Source: Pisolithus tinctorius (taxonomy: Eukaryota > Basidiomycota > Agaricomycetes > Boletales > Pisolithaceae). Taken from it: a stretch of DNA of 64,000 bases. The notes beneath the pieces were generated by a model. The model made no database searches and was not told the DNA's origin. It was given only the letters and a program-made list of their open reading frames with translations. Shown piece after piece: positions 45,099 to 56,234 of this stretch (position 1 is the first letter of the stretch; the number at the start of each line of letters is the position of its first letter). A program made the translations under genes and the position numbers. The stretch lies in assembly GCA_024663395.1 (NCBI GenBank), contig JANFAH010000034.1:310001-374000 (forward strand). The letters are read 5' to 3'.

Positions 45099-47650
45099 CT
45101 AGTATCTCTGTCTTTTTAATGGCAATTTCACTGGTGAAGAGGGCAAATAATCATTGTCAATGTCCTGCAACCATTCCTCATCCTCTGTGGATTGCTCCTC
45201 ATCTGCTTCCCCCATGGAATATTCCTCTTCCAGTGCCATCTCTTCAATGGATCACAATAGGTTATCACCACCTTCTGACATCAACCCCTCCCCATCAGAG
45301 TCATAGTCTTTTAATGATCCCTCTGTTTGATCCTCTGCTGCAGATATTACACTGGAATTTTTAGCAGCCACAAGGCAACCTGCAATTTCCTCTGCTCTGG
45401 GTCCCCAAGGTCTAGATGGAATCCATGCATGTGGAATATGTCGAACCTTGGCCACCCAATTGACATATACTGCCACAAGGTTATCCCTCAGTGATTGCAG
45501 GTGATACTTGTAAGATTTGTCTAACTATTGTGAGATGGTGACAAGACAATGACATTTGAACTCACCTGCATGTTCCAAGGTCACCTGGACACTCTGCCAC
45601 TCCACAGAAAACCATTCCTGCAAGGCAGACCACTCTCTTGACAATCTTCTTTCTTCTTCATTACAACAATCAACTTCTATCATGAGCCTTATTCCCTTAT
45701 GCACAGTTTCATCAGCAAGCCCAGATGGGGGATTAGCACAACCCTCTGCAAGTCCCAAATCCTGCCAAATATCACTGTCAATCTCCAGTTGAAAAATTCC
45801 CTTAGGAGGTATGGGGAAAGGGCAAATTGCACCAGGGGGTGCTTTCCCAAGTCATATCATACCCATAAGCTCATCACAGAGGGTGTGGTAGCTAGTGACA
45901 AGTTTTGATATGGCAGGCTCTCCTCGTTTTATGGATGACTTCACATGTGAATGTAAATTATTTTCTACCACAGATGTGATTGAAAATAGCAGGCAGAAAG
46001 CACACCCTCCACTTACCACTAATGGAGTTCTTGGATGACCATTCTAGCTGCTCAAATTCAAACTTGCACTGACAAAGGCACTCCCTGATTTGAACTTTCA
46101 GTGCCTGTGCATTAGTTTGGGTTTGGAGCCACTTGTTGTTCCTCAGGAGGTAGAGGTCAGTTTGTGCTGAGACTCCTAATGCACTTTTTTTTTCTCAAAG
46201 CCTGAGTTGCCTTTGAGAGTGAAGCTTGTGCTGCAGTAAGTTGTAAATTGAAGTCAATGATGTCATTGACACAATCATTGTGAAGATCCATTTCCAGCTG
46301 ATCCACATGGCTCTGGTGGTTCTGAACAGATTTTTCCAGGGCAAGTATAAGTGCCAACTGTTCAGCACCCTTCTTCTTTGACTGCCCTATGTGTGTATGG
46401 TGAGCAACGTGATGGCAAACATAGGAAAAAGACTAGTGAGGTAGAGGCTGAGTCTGTGAGTGCACCTGTGCAGCCCACTCCTCTTGTAGAGTCTGCATGT
46501 CAACATGCAATGCATGGAGGGCCCCCAAAGCCATGGTTTTCTTGCTTTTGCAGAGGGACCACTTTTTGTTCAGCCACTGGCCAAGAGCAGTAAAAGACTT
46601 CTTGTCAAAGTGACAAATCTGATTATCAAGAACAAATAGCCTCTGATGGTACTAAGGAGGAAATTAACATTGGAATCATATTACAAGAAAATGAATGCTT
46701 ACACCAGACACTCAGAGGATAGGAATGAGCATCTTCAGAGAACTCCATAACTGCTCACACTGCTCACCATCTGACAACCCAAAGCCCACACATTTATGTG
46801 GGTGATATACTATCTGACATGGCCACTGATGACCATAAGCATGGAAAACAGAGATGCCAAACTTCAACCTAGAGAGTATCCCCTCATCAAATAGCTTCCA
46901 CTTGTGGCAACTATGTTCCAGTTTACAGCCAATGTCACATAAGAGCCCAACAGTTGTGGTGGTAGGCAGATGTTCAAAGAGATGTTTCAATAGTACCAAG
47001 GCATAGTGCTGCTTTTCTCCTGCAGATGTCATATTGACCAGCCAGAGAACATGATCATGGTGACAAAGCAAAGCTGTCAGCCCTGTGTCTGCAAAAAAGT
47101 GGGTGCTTCCTCTCTTGCACTTTTCATCTGCAGCATGGAAAGAATCCCCACACCCATCCAGCACTGAGATGGGCACTCTCATCCCATCCTCAAAACTGTT
47201 CCCTTGTTTTTGATGTGAAGAATGATGGTGATCAGATGGAAGAGATCACTGTTTCTCAATGAAAATTTCCATAGCCTTCACCTCTGATTCAGGAATGAAT
47301 ACAGTGTTGGTAGGATTGGAAGGGTCATGGCCAGCAGAGTCCTTATTTGTTCACTTCTGGGTGAAACATGCATCCAAGCAGACAATGCAGTCAAGGCTTT
47401 TGGAGGTCAGAATTAGGTTGGCATCAATAAACTTTCCATTGACTCACTCATCCTGCTCAGCATTAGCTCTCTGTGGCACACCTCCCCCAAAACATAGTGG
47501 ACAGTGAGCATGTAGGTAGTCACCTGGTTGAGACCTAGTGTCTTGTTGAACAGAGGCTTGGGAGGAGTGAACCAGGCCAGTAATATGGTCCTCCATGTAT
47601 ATTGTTAACACAGTATACCAATGGTATGCATTGCTGAATCATCATCAAAG
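45099..47650 (-). pseudogene. KDZ-2 transposase, truncated and frame-broken
   Basis: Colinear with the KDZ-1 protein from the CPLCFG region to the end: HCPLCFGGG near 47490, CLDACFTQK near 47370, DEKCKRGSTHFFADTG, LCHHDHVLWLVNMTSAGEKQ, LLCDIGCKLEHSCHKW, FHAYGHQWPCQIVYHPHKC and GLSDGEQCEQLWSSL (47182-46712), coiled-coil pieces (46357-46157), ADETVHKGIRLMIEVDCCNE (45700) and a tail ending LPSSPVKLPLKRQRY at 45099. The intron before ASTQFF in KDZ-1 is absent here (KRGSTHFF is continuous). The CxC N-terminal third is missing. Stops and shifts occur in most exons. Confidence 0.8.
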
Positions 47651-47781
47651 GTTATCCTGATGATTGCATGGTAAGAATCCCTTATACTGCCATGAAGAGA
47701 TAGATAGAAGTGTTTAACTAGTAGATATTGGTACTTCAATAGGACAATATATAAGGGGTGTGTGTGGTATGAGAGCACATA

Positions 47782-47998
47782 CAGTGAGGGACAAAAGTGT
47801 TGCAATGTTTGTGAGGTGTGACTTGTTGCTGATGTAGCTTGGGCTATTCTGCACAGATAATCATGATACCTATACCATTGGAAAGGGGTGGCTCTAAGCT
47901 TTCCAGAACACTAAGGTACAGTCAAAACAAAGCAATACATGCTGAGATACACCCTATTCTTTCCAAAAAGTGCATTGCAACACTTTTGTCCCTGACTG
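47782..47998. mobile_element. 217-bp MITE
   Basis: Terminal inverted repeats of about 26 bp, starting CAGTGAGGGACAAAAGTGTT and ending AACACTTTTGTCCCTGACTG, one mismatch. TA precedes the left end; the right flank reads GT. The end CAGTNAGGGACAAAA and a possible TA target suggest a Tc1/mariner-type element, which is inference. No ORF. Confidence 0.75.
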
Positions 47999-48016
47999 GT
48001 GAAATCATGAAATGTG

Positions 48017-48700
48017 CACTTCAGTCAACCCCCCTCAGAGACCTATTAGGTCTGGAGATTTTGATATAAGTATTAACCTAATAGGTGTCATTTTGTTGGG
48101 AATTCCCAACTTTTGGGGATTCTCCACCACCATTCCTGGAGATTCTCCATTCCCTAGCTGGAGATTCTCCAGGGCAGCAATTTGATATGGTTGGAGAAAA
48201 CATTTTCTCCATAATATATATATATTATACATCAAATGAAAGGGTAGCTGGGGTCCAAATTGGACTTTCTCCAGGCTAAATAGACCCCCTTTCCAGGTTG
48301 ATCCTGGGCTTTCCCAAGGCTAAATAGACCTGCTTTCCAGGCTGATCCTGGGATTTCCCCAGGCTAAATAGACCTGCTTTCCAGGTGAACCTGGGCTTTC
48401 CCCAGGCTAAATAGACCTGCTTTCCAGGTGAACCTGGGATTTTCCCAGGCTAAATAGACCTGCTTTCCAGGTGAACCTGGGCTTTCCCCAGGCTAAATAG
48501 ACCTACATTCTAGGCTGACCTGGGTTTCCCCAGGTTAAATAGACCTGCTTTCCAGGCAGAACATGGGCTTCCCATAGGCTAATTAGACCCCTTTCCAGGG
48601 TGAACCTGGGTTTTCCCCAGGCTAAATAAACCCACTTTACCAGGCCATGTCCTGGTGGGGATTCTCCATGCAGCAGGAAAACAGTGGTTGTTCTAACTGT
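48017..48700 (+). repeat. Second copy of the KDZ-2 left end
   Basis: CACTTCAGTCAACCCCCCTC at 48017 begins a block nearly identical to 42754-43290 and in the same orientation, including the AT-rich stretch and the CCAGGCTAAATAGACC units. It ends in a GGGGATTCTCCATG motif near 48660. It may be the start of another truncated KDZ-2 copy or one side of a local duplication. Confidence 0.75.
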
Positions 48701-48806
48701 TCTAATCACAACTTATCTCAGAAAGGTAGATGTATAAGTGGAATGGATGCCAAGGAACATATAGAGCAAGTGAATTAAGCAAGACACATATGGTTCTATA
48801 GAGCAC

Positions 48807-49466
48807 TGTCAAGTCTGAGCCTACTCTGACCAACTCTGATGCTTAACCAGGTCTGGAGAGAGGTGTGGAAGCAAGTCTGACACAGATGAATGGAACTCTG
48901 ACTAGTGGAGGAATGGCAGGGACAAAGTCAGCTGAGGCAGAAATGGAGCAGAGTGAGGGTGTCAGGTTTAGCTTGTGCACTACCCCCTTGCATGATGTCA
49001 GCCCTCATATTTCAGAGGAAGAGACCAGACAGATGTTTGGAGATAACTCTGACAGGCAGAAGATGGAGAGAGATGGAGTAGGAACTTTGGTGATATTCAT
49101 ACTGAAGAACAGTGGAGTACTGTACATGCTTTTATGCTGCTATGGAGGTGCAGTAACTGGAATCAGGACTGACATATGGAGACTCATAAGTTTTCAAGTA
49201 ACAACTTTCTGGATGATGAATGAAGGGAAGATGGAGAACATATGACAGGTAACACAGAACAAGCCAAAAAGGAAACAGTCCAGGTGATGGACCATGTGGT
49301 GCACAAGGATGGTCTGCATGGTCTGATGAGAGACTGGTACAAGTCCAACAGAAGGCAGAGTGGAGGAGACTCATAAATGGTAGAGTGCAGGCAGAGTTGG
49401 TGCAGAGAATGTGAATGAGCAGTGGAGTAGGGTGTGGAGTGAGTAGGGACTTAGAGTTAGATGACC
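48807..49466 (-). mobile_element. LTR-A copy, abutting truncated Gypsy-D
   Basis: It starts TGTCAAGTCTGAGCC and aligns to LTR-A along its length. Its other end is shortened: GACTTAGAGTTAGATGACC where other copies have about 11 more bases before ATGACA. Flanks (AGCAC and AGCCA) do not form a clear duplication. It is directly joined to the RT of Gypsy-D, so a deletion probably passed through here. Confidence 0.75.
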
Positions 49467-50763
49467 AGCCATCCTTCAGTGATCATATCCCTGAAGGAGT
49501 CATTCATGAATCGTTGGAAGGTGGCTGGGGAGTTGCACAGTCCGAAGAACATGACGGTTGGTTCGAAGAGACCTTTGTGCATTATGAACGCTGCTTTCCA
49601 CTGGTCTCCCTCCTTGATACAGACATTGTTGTAGCCTGATCTGACATCCATCTTTGTGAAGATAGAAGCTCTTTTGAGTTTGTCTACCAGGTCCGAGATA
49701 AGGGGAAGGGGGTATGCATCCTTCACCGTGTTTTTGTTCAGGTACCTGTAGTCTTGGCAGGGATGTAAGGAGCCATCTTTCTTTCCAACAAAGAAGAAAG
49801 GGGCAGCTTGGGGAGACTTTGAGGGACGGATCTTTCCTTCTCGAAGGTTTTCTTCAATGAATTTCTCCGCAGACTCTCGTTCAGAGGGGGAGAGTGGGTA
49901 TGCCTTAGCCACCTTGGGGACAAAGGCCTCTACAAGGTTTATGGCGTGGTCGTATGGTCATGATGGAGGTAGGACTCCATCGGATGGTTTCTCGAAAACT
50001 GAGGCAAAGTCTTTGTAGTTCTCAGGGAGAACAGCCTTCGGTTTCTTCTTGTGTTCTTCTTGGGCTAACTCGGTAGCCGTGGTAATCTTTTGAAGAAGAC
50101 TATTGTTGGGGTTAATCTTCTTGGCTTCTTCGACGAGTTTCCCAACCGACATCACGAAGTGTGCTCAGATGGTTTCGTCTTCAGGTTCTTCATAATCCAT
50201 AAACTTGTTTATCCCCTTTTTCTCGACAGGGGACACAAGGTTCACAGTTGGTTCTTTGACAGCAACAGAAGAGACATTGCGTCTTAATTCTTTGGATCTA
50301 TCAGTTCTTTCATCGATAGATAGAGTGCCCATCCTCCAGTCGATGACTGGGTTGTTCTCCTGTAACCAAGGGAGACCTAGGATGATGTTCTCTGTTCCAC
50401 AATTGATGACATGGAAAAAGGATTGATGAACGAGTCCTTTAACCTTGAAGTAGAGGGTGGCGGAAAACAGGATTCTTCCCTTTGAGTTCTGGGTTCCATC
50501 AGCATTTTTGGTGAGGATGGGTTCGGTGAGACGTTGAGTGGGGATTCGGTGTTTTCATACAAAACCCCAATCAATGCAAGAGATTTCTGCTCCAGAATCA
50601 ACTAGAGCGGTGGTGTTGACGACTTTTGAGGTAGTTTCTGATGCACAAAGGGAAATGGGGATCTGCATAGTACGTTTGGGTGTAGATGTCACAAGTACAG
50701 GTGCAACAGAAACTAGACTGTCCTTTGAGTGGGGAACTTCTGGCGTCAACTCAGAGTTCCCTT
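49467..50763 (-). pseudogene. Gypsy-D pol: protease and RT, truncated
   Basis: Minus-strand reading: protease ALVDSGAEISCID near 50600, NIILGLPWLQENNPVIDW near 50350, then RT with [40 protein letters not shown] and [16 protein letters not shown] (to 49480). Three stops interrupt it, each a TGA where CGA would give a plausible Arg (after DWGFV, EDETI and LPPS). The frame otherwise holds for about 420 codons, so the element was recently coding. It ends before the YxDD box, at the LTR-A junction. Confidence 0.85.
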
Positions 50764-51870
50764 TCAAAAATCCTTTCCAAGGGCTCTAGCAATGTTTACC
50801 AGAGTGACGGATGGACCAGCGACTTTTTCTTCGTCGTCGCTTTCTTCTACTTCCACAATTTTGCAGATCTTTTTGACTTTCTTTTGGGGAGTCTTCCCTT
50901 TGTCCGGACATTCTCGAGAGAGGTGTCCCTTATTTCTGCAACCGAAACATCTTCCTTCTTTGATGTGATGGTCTTGTTCTTCCTTGGAGAGTCTCACTCC
51001 ATCCATGTCCATAGCGTTTGGATCTTTTTCTTTGGCAAAATTGTTCCTGGGGTGGAACATTTTCTTTTCTTTCTTTGTGGAGAATTCATTTACCTTTCTC
51101 CATTTGGTGTCAAACTTTTGCGCCTGCATGTACCACTCTGTTATCTTGGTGGGAGTGGTTTCCATCATGTGGATTCTGTTCGCAATGAACAGTTTGAGTC
51201 CTTGTGAGAAGAACTCAATCAAGGCGATGTCTTCCGTGATGGTAGAGTTGGCGGCAGCGGTTCGGAAATTGGTGATGTATTGCTCAACCAATTCTTTCTG
51301 TTTCAAGGTATGCAATTTGGCGATTGTGGTACCAGCAGTGTCGGCGGAGGTGAAAGACTCCTTAAAATTCTTCATGAAGTCAGTGAAGGTTCCAAAGCTT
51401 GGATGTGTTTTCTCCAAGGCTAATTTCTGATAGGTGGCCGCCCAGAAACGGGCGACACCTTTCTTCATGTACGACAAAGCGTAGACTACCTTCTTGGTGT
51501 CTGTGTCATACAATTCTTCATTGACCAAGAGATAGGTCTGTACGGAGTACAGCCAACTCATGGCATTCTTCTGGTCTCCATCAAAATCAGAGGGAGCACC
51601 AATCTTTAGTTCAGTGGGTTTGACTGTGATAGTCACTCCCTTCGACGATGAACCAGACATCGTGTTCTGTGGTGGGGTTGGGGGTGTAGGAAAGGTGATG
51701 GGTACTGGTGGGATAGGAGTACTGAGTGATGCGAGAGACTGAGTGAAAAGATTCAAGAGGATACCAGAGGTAAAGCCTCTATCCGGTTGTTCGGGTTCGT
51801 TGGAGGAGGTGTCTGTGACAGTGCTCTCCTGTTCTTCATCAGATGATGATTCTTCACGAGTGGGTCGCAA
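50764..51870 (-). CDS. Gypsy-D gag
   Basis: An open frame of 368 codons. The acidic N-terminal part (REESSSDEEQES) has no ATG; the first ATG is at 51660 (MSGSSSKGVTITVKP), so either that is the start or the true start is lost. The capsid region contains FDGDQKNAMSWLYSVQTYL, WAATYQKLAL and FMKNFKESFTSAD. A CCHC knuckle (CFGCRNKGHLSREC) lies near 50930, followed by a basic and then acidic tail. It is unbroken, unlike the downstream pol, and CpG-rich compared with its surroundings. Confidence 0.85.
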   Translation of the reverse strand: MRPTREESSSDEEQESTVTDTSSNEPEQPDRGFTSGILLNLFTQSLASLSTPIPPVPITFPTPPTPPQNTMSGSSSKGVTITVKPTELKIGAPSDFDGDQKNAMSWLYSVQTYLLVNEELYDTDTKKVVYALSYMKKGVARFWAATYQKLALEKTHPSFGTFTDFMKNFKESFTSADTAGTTIAKLHTLKQKELVEQYITNFRTAAANSTITEDIALIEFFSQGLKLFIANRIHMMETTPTKITEWYMQAQKFDTKWRKVNEFSTKKEKKMFHPRNNFAKEKDPNAMDMDGVRLSKEEQDHHIKEGRCFGCRNKGHLSRECPDKGKTPQKKVKKICKIVEVEESDDEEKVAGPSVTLVNIARALGKDF

Positions 51871-51956
51871 CGGTGCCCAACGTCGATTGTTTCGGGGGTT
51901 CGTGGTGGTGCACTAAGCAGTGACCGGTTTGGCCAAAGGCTGTAGACTTGAGCTTT

Positions 51957-52481
51957 TGTTACGCTCGACCGAAGTCAAGATGTAGGGAGAGCTCAAACGC
52001 AGTCTAAGGTTTCTACTGAGCAACGGCTGCAGTAACCTTTGTAAACGATGAAGGATTTGTCTACCCAGCAACAGCTGAAGATAGTCTACCCAGCAATGGC
52101 TGAAGGTAACCTCTGTAAACGACAGAGGATTTGGGGCAACGCTGGTAAGAGTGGTCCTGGTGAGGGACACTGAGGGCGAAGTTCTGAGGAACACTGTGTA
52201 TGATTGAGCAGCTCAAGTCTGGGTTTCCAGGACTTGAGCCGGCAGTCTAAATACTACACGGAAATGGACCATGAGGCATCTGCATGTAACGAGCTATCTA
52301 CGCCATTGGTTGAACAACGACGGCACATGTCCTAAGCACGCAACGAGCGAGCACCACTAGTGGTGGGAATAGAGAGCCGTCGGATCAGAAAGAAGATGGC
52401 TCGAAAAGGAAATCATGTCCAACGGATCAAAAGCAAGGTAAACATAAAGTGAAAAGGAAAAGACAGGGGTGAAATGTAACA
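51957..52481 (-). repeat. Gypsy-D 5' LTR
   Basis: 525 bp, minus-strand TGTTACATTTC to GAGCGTAACA, with TGTTAC/GTAACA inverted ends. Gypsy-D entered the gag of a Gypsy-A copy right after its VTFAQ codons; CTGAG at 52482-52486 is the expected target copy on this side. The matching 3' LTR is absent. The LTR holds short internal repeats around CCCAGCAA(C/T)GGCTG. Confidence 0.85.
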
Positions 52482-53787
52482 CTGAGCGAAGGTGACCTTG
52501 GCTCTGTCAGAGCAGAATGTGCAGGGGTGGTCTTGAAAGTTCAACTCGCATTGTACGAGGAACTCATGGAGTTTCTTTGGGTCGGAGCCATCAAAGGTGT
52601 CAGGCTCATGGACCTTGGTTTTCAGAGTGGAGTCCCCAGTGCGCAAACTAGACCATGCAAGCGCATGGACAGCTCTAGCAAGAGCTACGAGGGGATCCTC
52701 TGGTGGCTCAGCTGGGTCTTTGGGGACATCCCCATCACTGCTGCCCCCACCGTCGGGATCGCCATCAGGATAATCAGGGTCAGGATCAGGTCCATCATCT
52801 TGGTTATGAGGAGACAGAGTGTGGAAGGCTGTTGGGTGGAGGTCGGAGCAACCAGCTTGTGAAGTGCTTTCGCCTTCAGCACGAGAGCGGCATCGAGCGG
52901 AGAAGGATTGGAACTGTTTGATGATGGAGGGAAGTCGACACAGATTGGCTAGCGCTGCAGCGAGGTTCTCAGCGACCTCTCTCTGGGATTGAGCTCGAGT
53001 TCTCATAATGGTGTAAGTTTTTTTTTGGAAGACAGAAAATGAGATCGTACAAGTGTGAGTATGAATATACTGTCAAGTCTGGGCCTACTCCAACCAACTC
53101 CAATGCTAAACAGGGTCTAGAGGAGGGTCCAGAAGCAAGTCTGACAGGAGGGAACAGAACTCTGACTAGTGGAGTGTTTGGCAGGAACAAAGTCCACCAG
53201 GACAAAGGCAGAGCAGAGTGAGGGCATTGGGTTTAGCTCGTGTGCTACCCCCTTGCACGATCTCAGCCCTTGTATTTCAGAGGGAGAGTATAGACAGAGA
53301 GAGTCAGAGGTAACTCCGACAGACAGAAGACGGAGTCAGAGGGAGTAGGAACTAAGTTGATATTCATACTCAAGAACAGTGGAGTACAGTACATGCTTTT
53401 ATACTGCTACAGAGGTACAGTAATTGGAATTGGAACTGACATACAGAGACTCATAAATTTTCAAGTAAAATTTTCCTGGACAATGAATGAAGGGTAGACT
53501 GAGGACATATGAATGGGTAACACAGAACATCCAGAAAAGGAAACAGTCCAGGCACTGGACCATGTGGTGAGCACGCTGTGGAGTACCTGACTGTGAAGGT
53601 AGTCACATGACCCCTCAGAGGACAGACCACTCGGTCCAGTAGAAGAGCAACACAAGTCTGACAGCAGTCAGAGCAGAGATGGCTTGCAACCAACAGGAGT
53701 TGGGTGGAGTTGGTGCAGAGTGAGTGAATGACTGGCAGAGTAGGGTGCGGAGCAAGTAAGGCTTAGTGTGAACGCACAGTTATGACA
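52482..53787 (-). mobile_element. Gypsy-A copy 2: 5' LTR and start of gag
   Basis: A minus-strand LTR at 53071-53787 (717 bp) is followed by the same leader and gag start as in the 59762 copy: MRTRAQSQREVAENLAAALA at 53006, then HNQDDGPDPDPDYPDGDPDG, and on to DRAKVTFAQ, where Gypsy-D is inserted. Here the codon after ANLC is CGA, whereas the 61357 copy has TGA, direct evidence of C-to-T change. CATTG follows the LTR on the outside; no matching duplication was found. Confidence 0.88.
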
Positions 53788-54990
53788 CATTGGAAGTCAC
53801 TGGGAAGGGTAATTACCTTCAGAAGGGGGAGGATCCTGGTAGCAGGTCCTGCAAGCTTTTGAAGGGAGTGAAGGACAGAACAACAAGTGATATCTTCCAC
53901 AGACATGGTAGGAAAGCCACAATGGGAGATAGTCAGCTCAGAGATAGCCCAATGCATGATTAGGTAGGTGGCAAGGGCACCATACAGGCAAGTCTGATCC
54001 ACCTCCAATTCAACAAGGGAAGGTAGGTTTACCTTGCCAAGGAGTACTGCCCACTGTAAAGGACTTAGGCCATATTATTAAGCCATAAAATTGCCAGTGG
54101 AGCACTTTGCAGCCCAGAGAGGGTAAATTGGATAGAGTGGGGAAAAAAGAACATAGGCAACAAGATATTGAGAGATGTCAAGGTGCTTGGAAACAATTGG
54201 GTCATGCAAGGAATATGGATCAACCCACCAGAAGCACTGTGGCTACTTGCATGAAGTTCAGTGCACCTGGAACCTAGTATGCTTGCTAGCAGAGAACCAA
54301 ATATGGGGGACATGCCTGTCAGGTCAATATATAAGTGCAAGTGCACTTGACAGACTGCTTGCATATCCTTGCAGGAGTCGAAGAACATGCACATTGCACC
54401 TAGCTTCCATCTGCTTAATGTTTCATTAAGGAAGAGTGCAAACACACACCTAATTGTCACCTGCTTAATGATTGCAAAGACCTGAACCACAAAGTCTTCA
54501 CTGGTTTAAATGCAATGCACCTCCACACAGGGAGGGCATCACAAACTACCTCATTCACATCCAGCCAACCAGCAATTGGCAGCCTGAAGCCTACTGAGAC
54601 AAGATAACAATGACCAGCAATGTGTTGTAGCCATTGGGATACTTGGGACAACCTTCGAAGTGAATCTGTGTCCAACAGGTCCACAATGTCCAGCAGCAGC
54701 TCATCTGGAACTCGCAACAGATGGCAATCTTGGGGCACCTCCTAGATGCTATGAGGAAAGGTCAAATCTTGACACTGCTGGCCACTTACATATTTTGTGG
54801 GGAGCCCCATGGCATCATCTTCTGCTGTGCACTTGGGAACCTGCCCAAATGACTGCATGAGAGGTTTTGCACCAGGATCTGCCTTGCAACTGCATATGGG
54901 TGGCTGGCAGGAAGTACCCCTCACCTTTTTGGAAGGTGGTCCCAGGGTATCTTCTACTTTGCATTTGGGAACCTGCCCACACAAATTCTT
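53788..54990 (-). pseudogene. F-box gene remnant, cut by Gypsy-A copy 2
   Basis: Minus strand. A basic/Cys-rich N-terminal part has two repeats (GQVPKCKVEDTLGPPSKKVRG and FGQVPKCTAEDDAMGLPTKY). An F-box then follows in 54738-54600 (LLRVPDELLLDIVDLL, DTDSLRRLSQVSQWLQHIAG), and farther on come leucine-rich pieces (YLIMHWAISELTISHCGF, ILPLLKVITLPSDFQC), broken by stops. F-box proteins select substrates for SCF ubiquitin ligases; such genes are greatly expanded in agaricomycetes. The reading stops at the LTR. Confidence 0.6.
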
Positions 54991-56020
54991 CTGTTAGAAT
55001 ACCATTTAGTAATAAGAGTGAGAAAATATCTAGTACACACCAGCATGGCTTCACACCTGGTGATGTTGCACATTGAATTACTGGCACAAAGCACCAGCTA
55101 ACCCATTAAATATGCAGACGACACCAGAGGCTTTATCAGACAACACAATAGACTACCTAACTTGACACTGCATTTGGTCACCTACTGCAACAAAAGCATC
55201 ACCAGAATTCAGGAACTCTCAATCTCAACCTTGCCATCACAGTCCATTTGATTATAATAGTACTCATCACCATGTCTGCCACTTACATCACATCTAAATT
55301 GCAGTAACAGCTGATGGGCCTTTTGTTTGACATGTAATATTCCAGAAAACTGCAATATCACATTGAAGGACAACTAAAGAAACAATTGTGGCAGCTAATG
55401 AACAACCTAAAGATGCTTAGTTGATTGATTAAACATGTACACAGGGTTAGTACATGACCTGCCAGTAGTAATGGGTATGCAGTGTCAGAAAATATACCTG
55501 AATACATGACTAATTTGAGGGATCTTCCACAGGGGGAGGGGATTCTTTGATGGAAAATTGATGTGTTTTTTGTGTTTGATGTGCATTGGTTATTAAATGC
55601 GGTCGCAAAAATGAGCAACTTACTTAGCGAAAACAAAAGAAAAGAAAAGAACCGACATAATTGCCACTGTCACAGCAAGATAAGCATCAGCAATGATGGT
55701 AACAGACCTGGATGTATATGGTTAACTGGAGCAGCTGTAGATTGTTCAACTCACATTGGATGCTTAAATCAATGACAGCCATGGTATGAACTACTGTTGA
55801 TAGCAATCCATCATCACAGACTACTATCAATATTGATCTAATTCTAATTCTAATTGCCAAGACTACTGTCAATATCGACATAACTCTAATTCTAATACTA
55901 CAGTGTCTAATGCTAAAGTGGTGGGCTGCAAGCAAAGATGGTTAATAGAATGCCAAGTTTTAAGAAGCTACAAGCAACTTACCTGTGGGTGGTGGAAAGA
56001 GGGAAAAGGTGTTCATGAGA
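54991..56020. other. No gene recognised
   Basis: CpG-poor sequence with several short imperfect repeats of CTAATTCTAATTCTAAT and TACTGTCAATAT near 55800-55900. No ORF or TE end could be supported. Confidence 0.45.
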
Positions 56021-56024
56021 AAAG

Positions 56025-56139
56025 TCATTGTTGATATACTGAATGCAACTCATGATCATGTGCTTGTGTTAAGTGGCAAACATCTTTGCTTAAGCAGCTA
56101 CCACATGATTGTGAGTTGTGTTCAGTATATCAACAATGA
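56025..56139. repeat. Foldback with 38-bp arms
   Basis: TCATTGTTGATATACTGAAT at 56025 begins an arm running to 56062. The reverse complement lies at 56102-56139, separated by 39 bases. The arms mismatch at two places only, both TG facing CA on comparison, as expected if two CG pairs decayed independently. It may be a MITE or a hairpin-RNA source. Confidence 0.65.
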
Positions 56140-56234
56140 TTTTTCTGGTTCTGGTTTGGGTAGGCATGCTGAGAGTGTGATACTGAGGTTGTAACAGAAG
56201 GGTAATGACCCACACAAGTGCGAGTCTGAAATAC

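Larger units (their letters stand above)
42754..47690 (-). mobile_element. KDZ-2: decayed second KDZ transposon, left end and gene
   Basis: The left end starts CACTTCAGTCAACCCC at 42754, inside the Gypsy-B integrase. Subterminal repeats follow (42840-43290 and 43920-44310), then minus-strand ORF remnants and a KDZ transposase reading toward this end. This is the same layout as KDZ-1. The outer 8 bp CACTTCAG are shared with KDZ-1; the rest of the end is unrelated. No right end was found: the gene is broken at its 5' side near 47650 and the region beyond holds a MITE and a second copy of the same left end. Confidence 0.7.

Noticed and set aside
48807..53787. A single complete Gypsy-A element between the LTR-A copies at 48807 and 53071
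   Set aside because: The outer flanks (AGCAC and CATTG) do not match and pol is absent, so the two LTRs cannot be shown to belong to one insertion.
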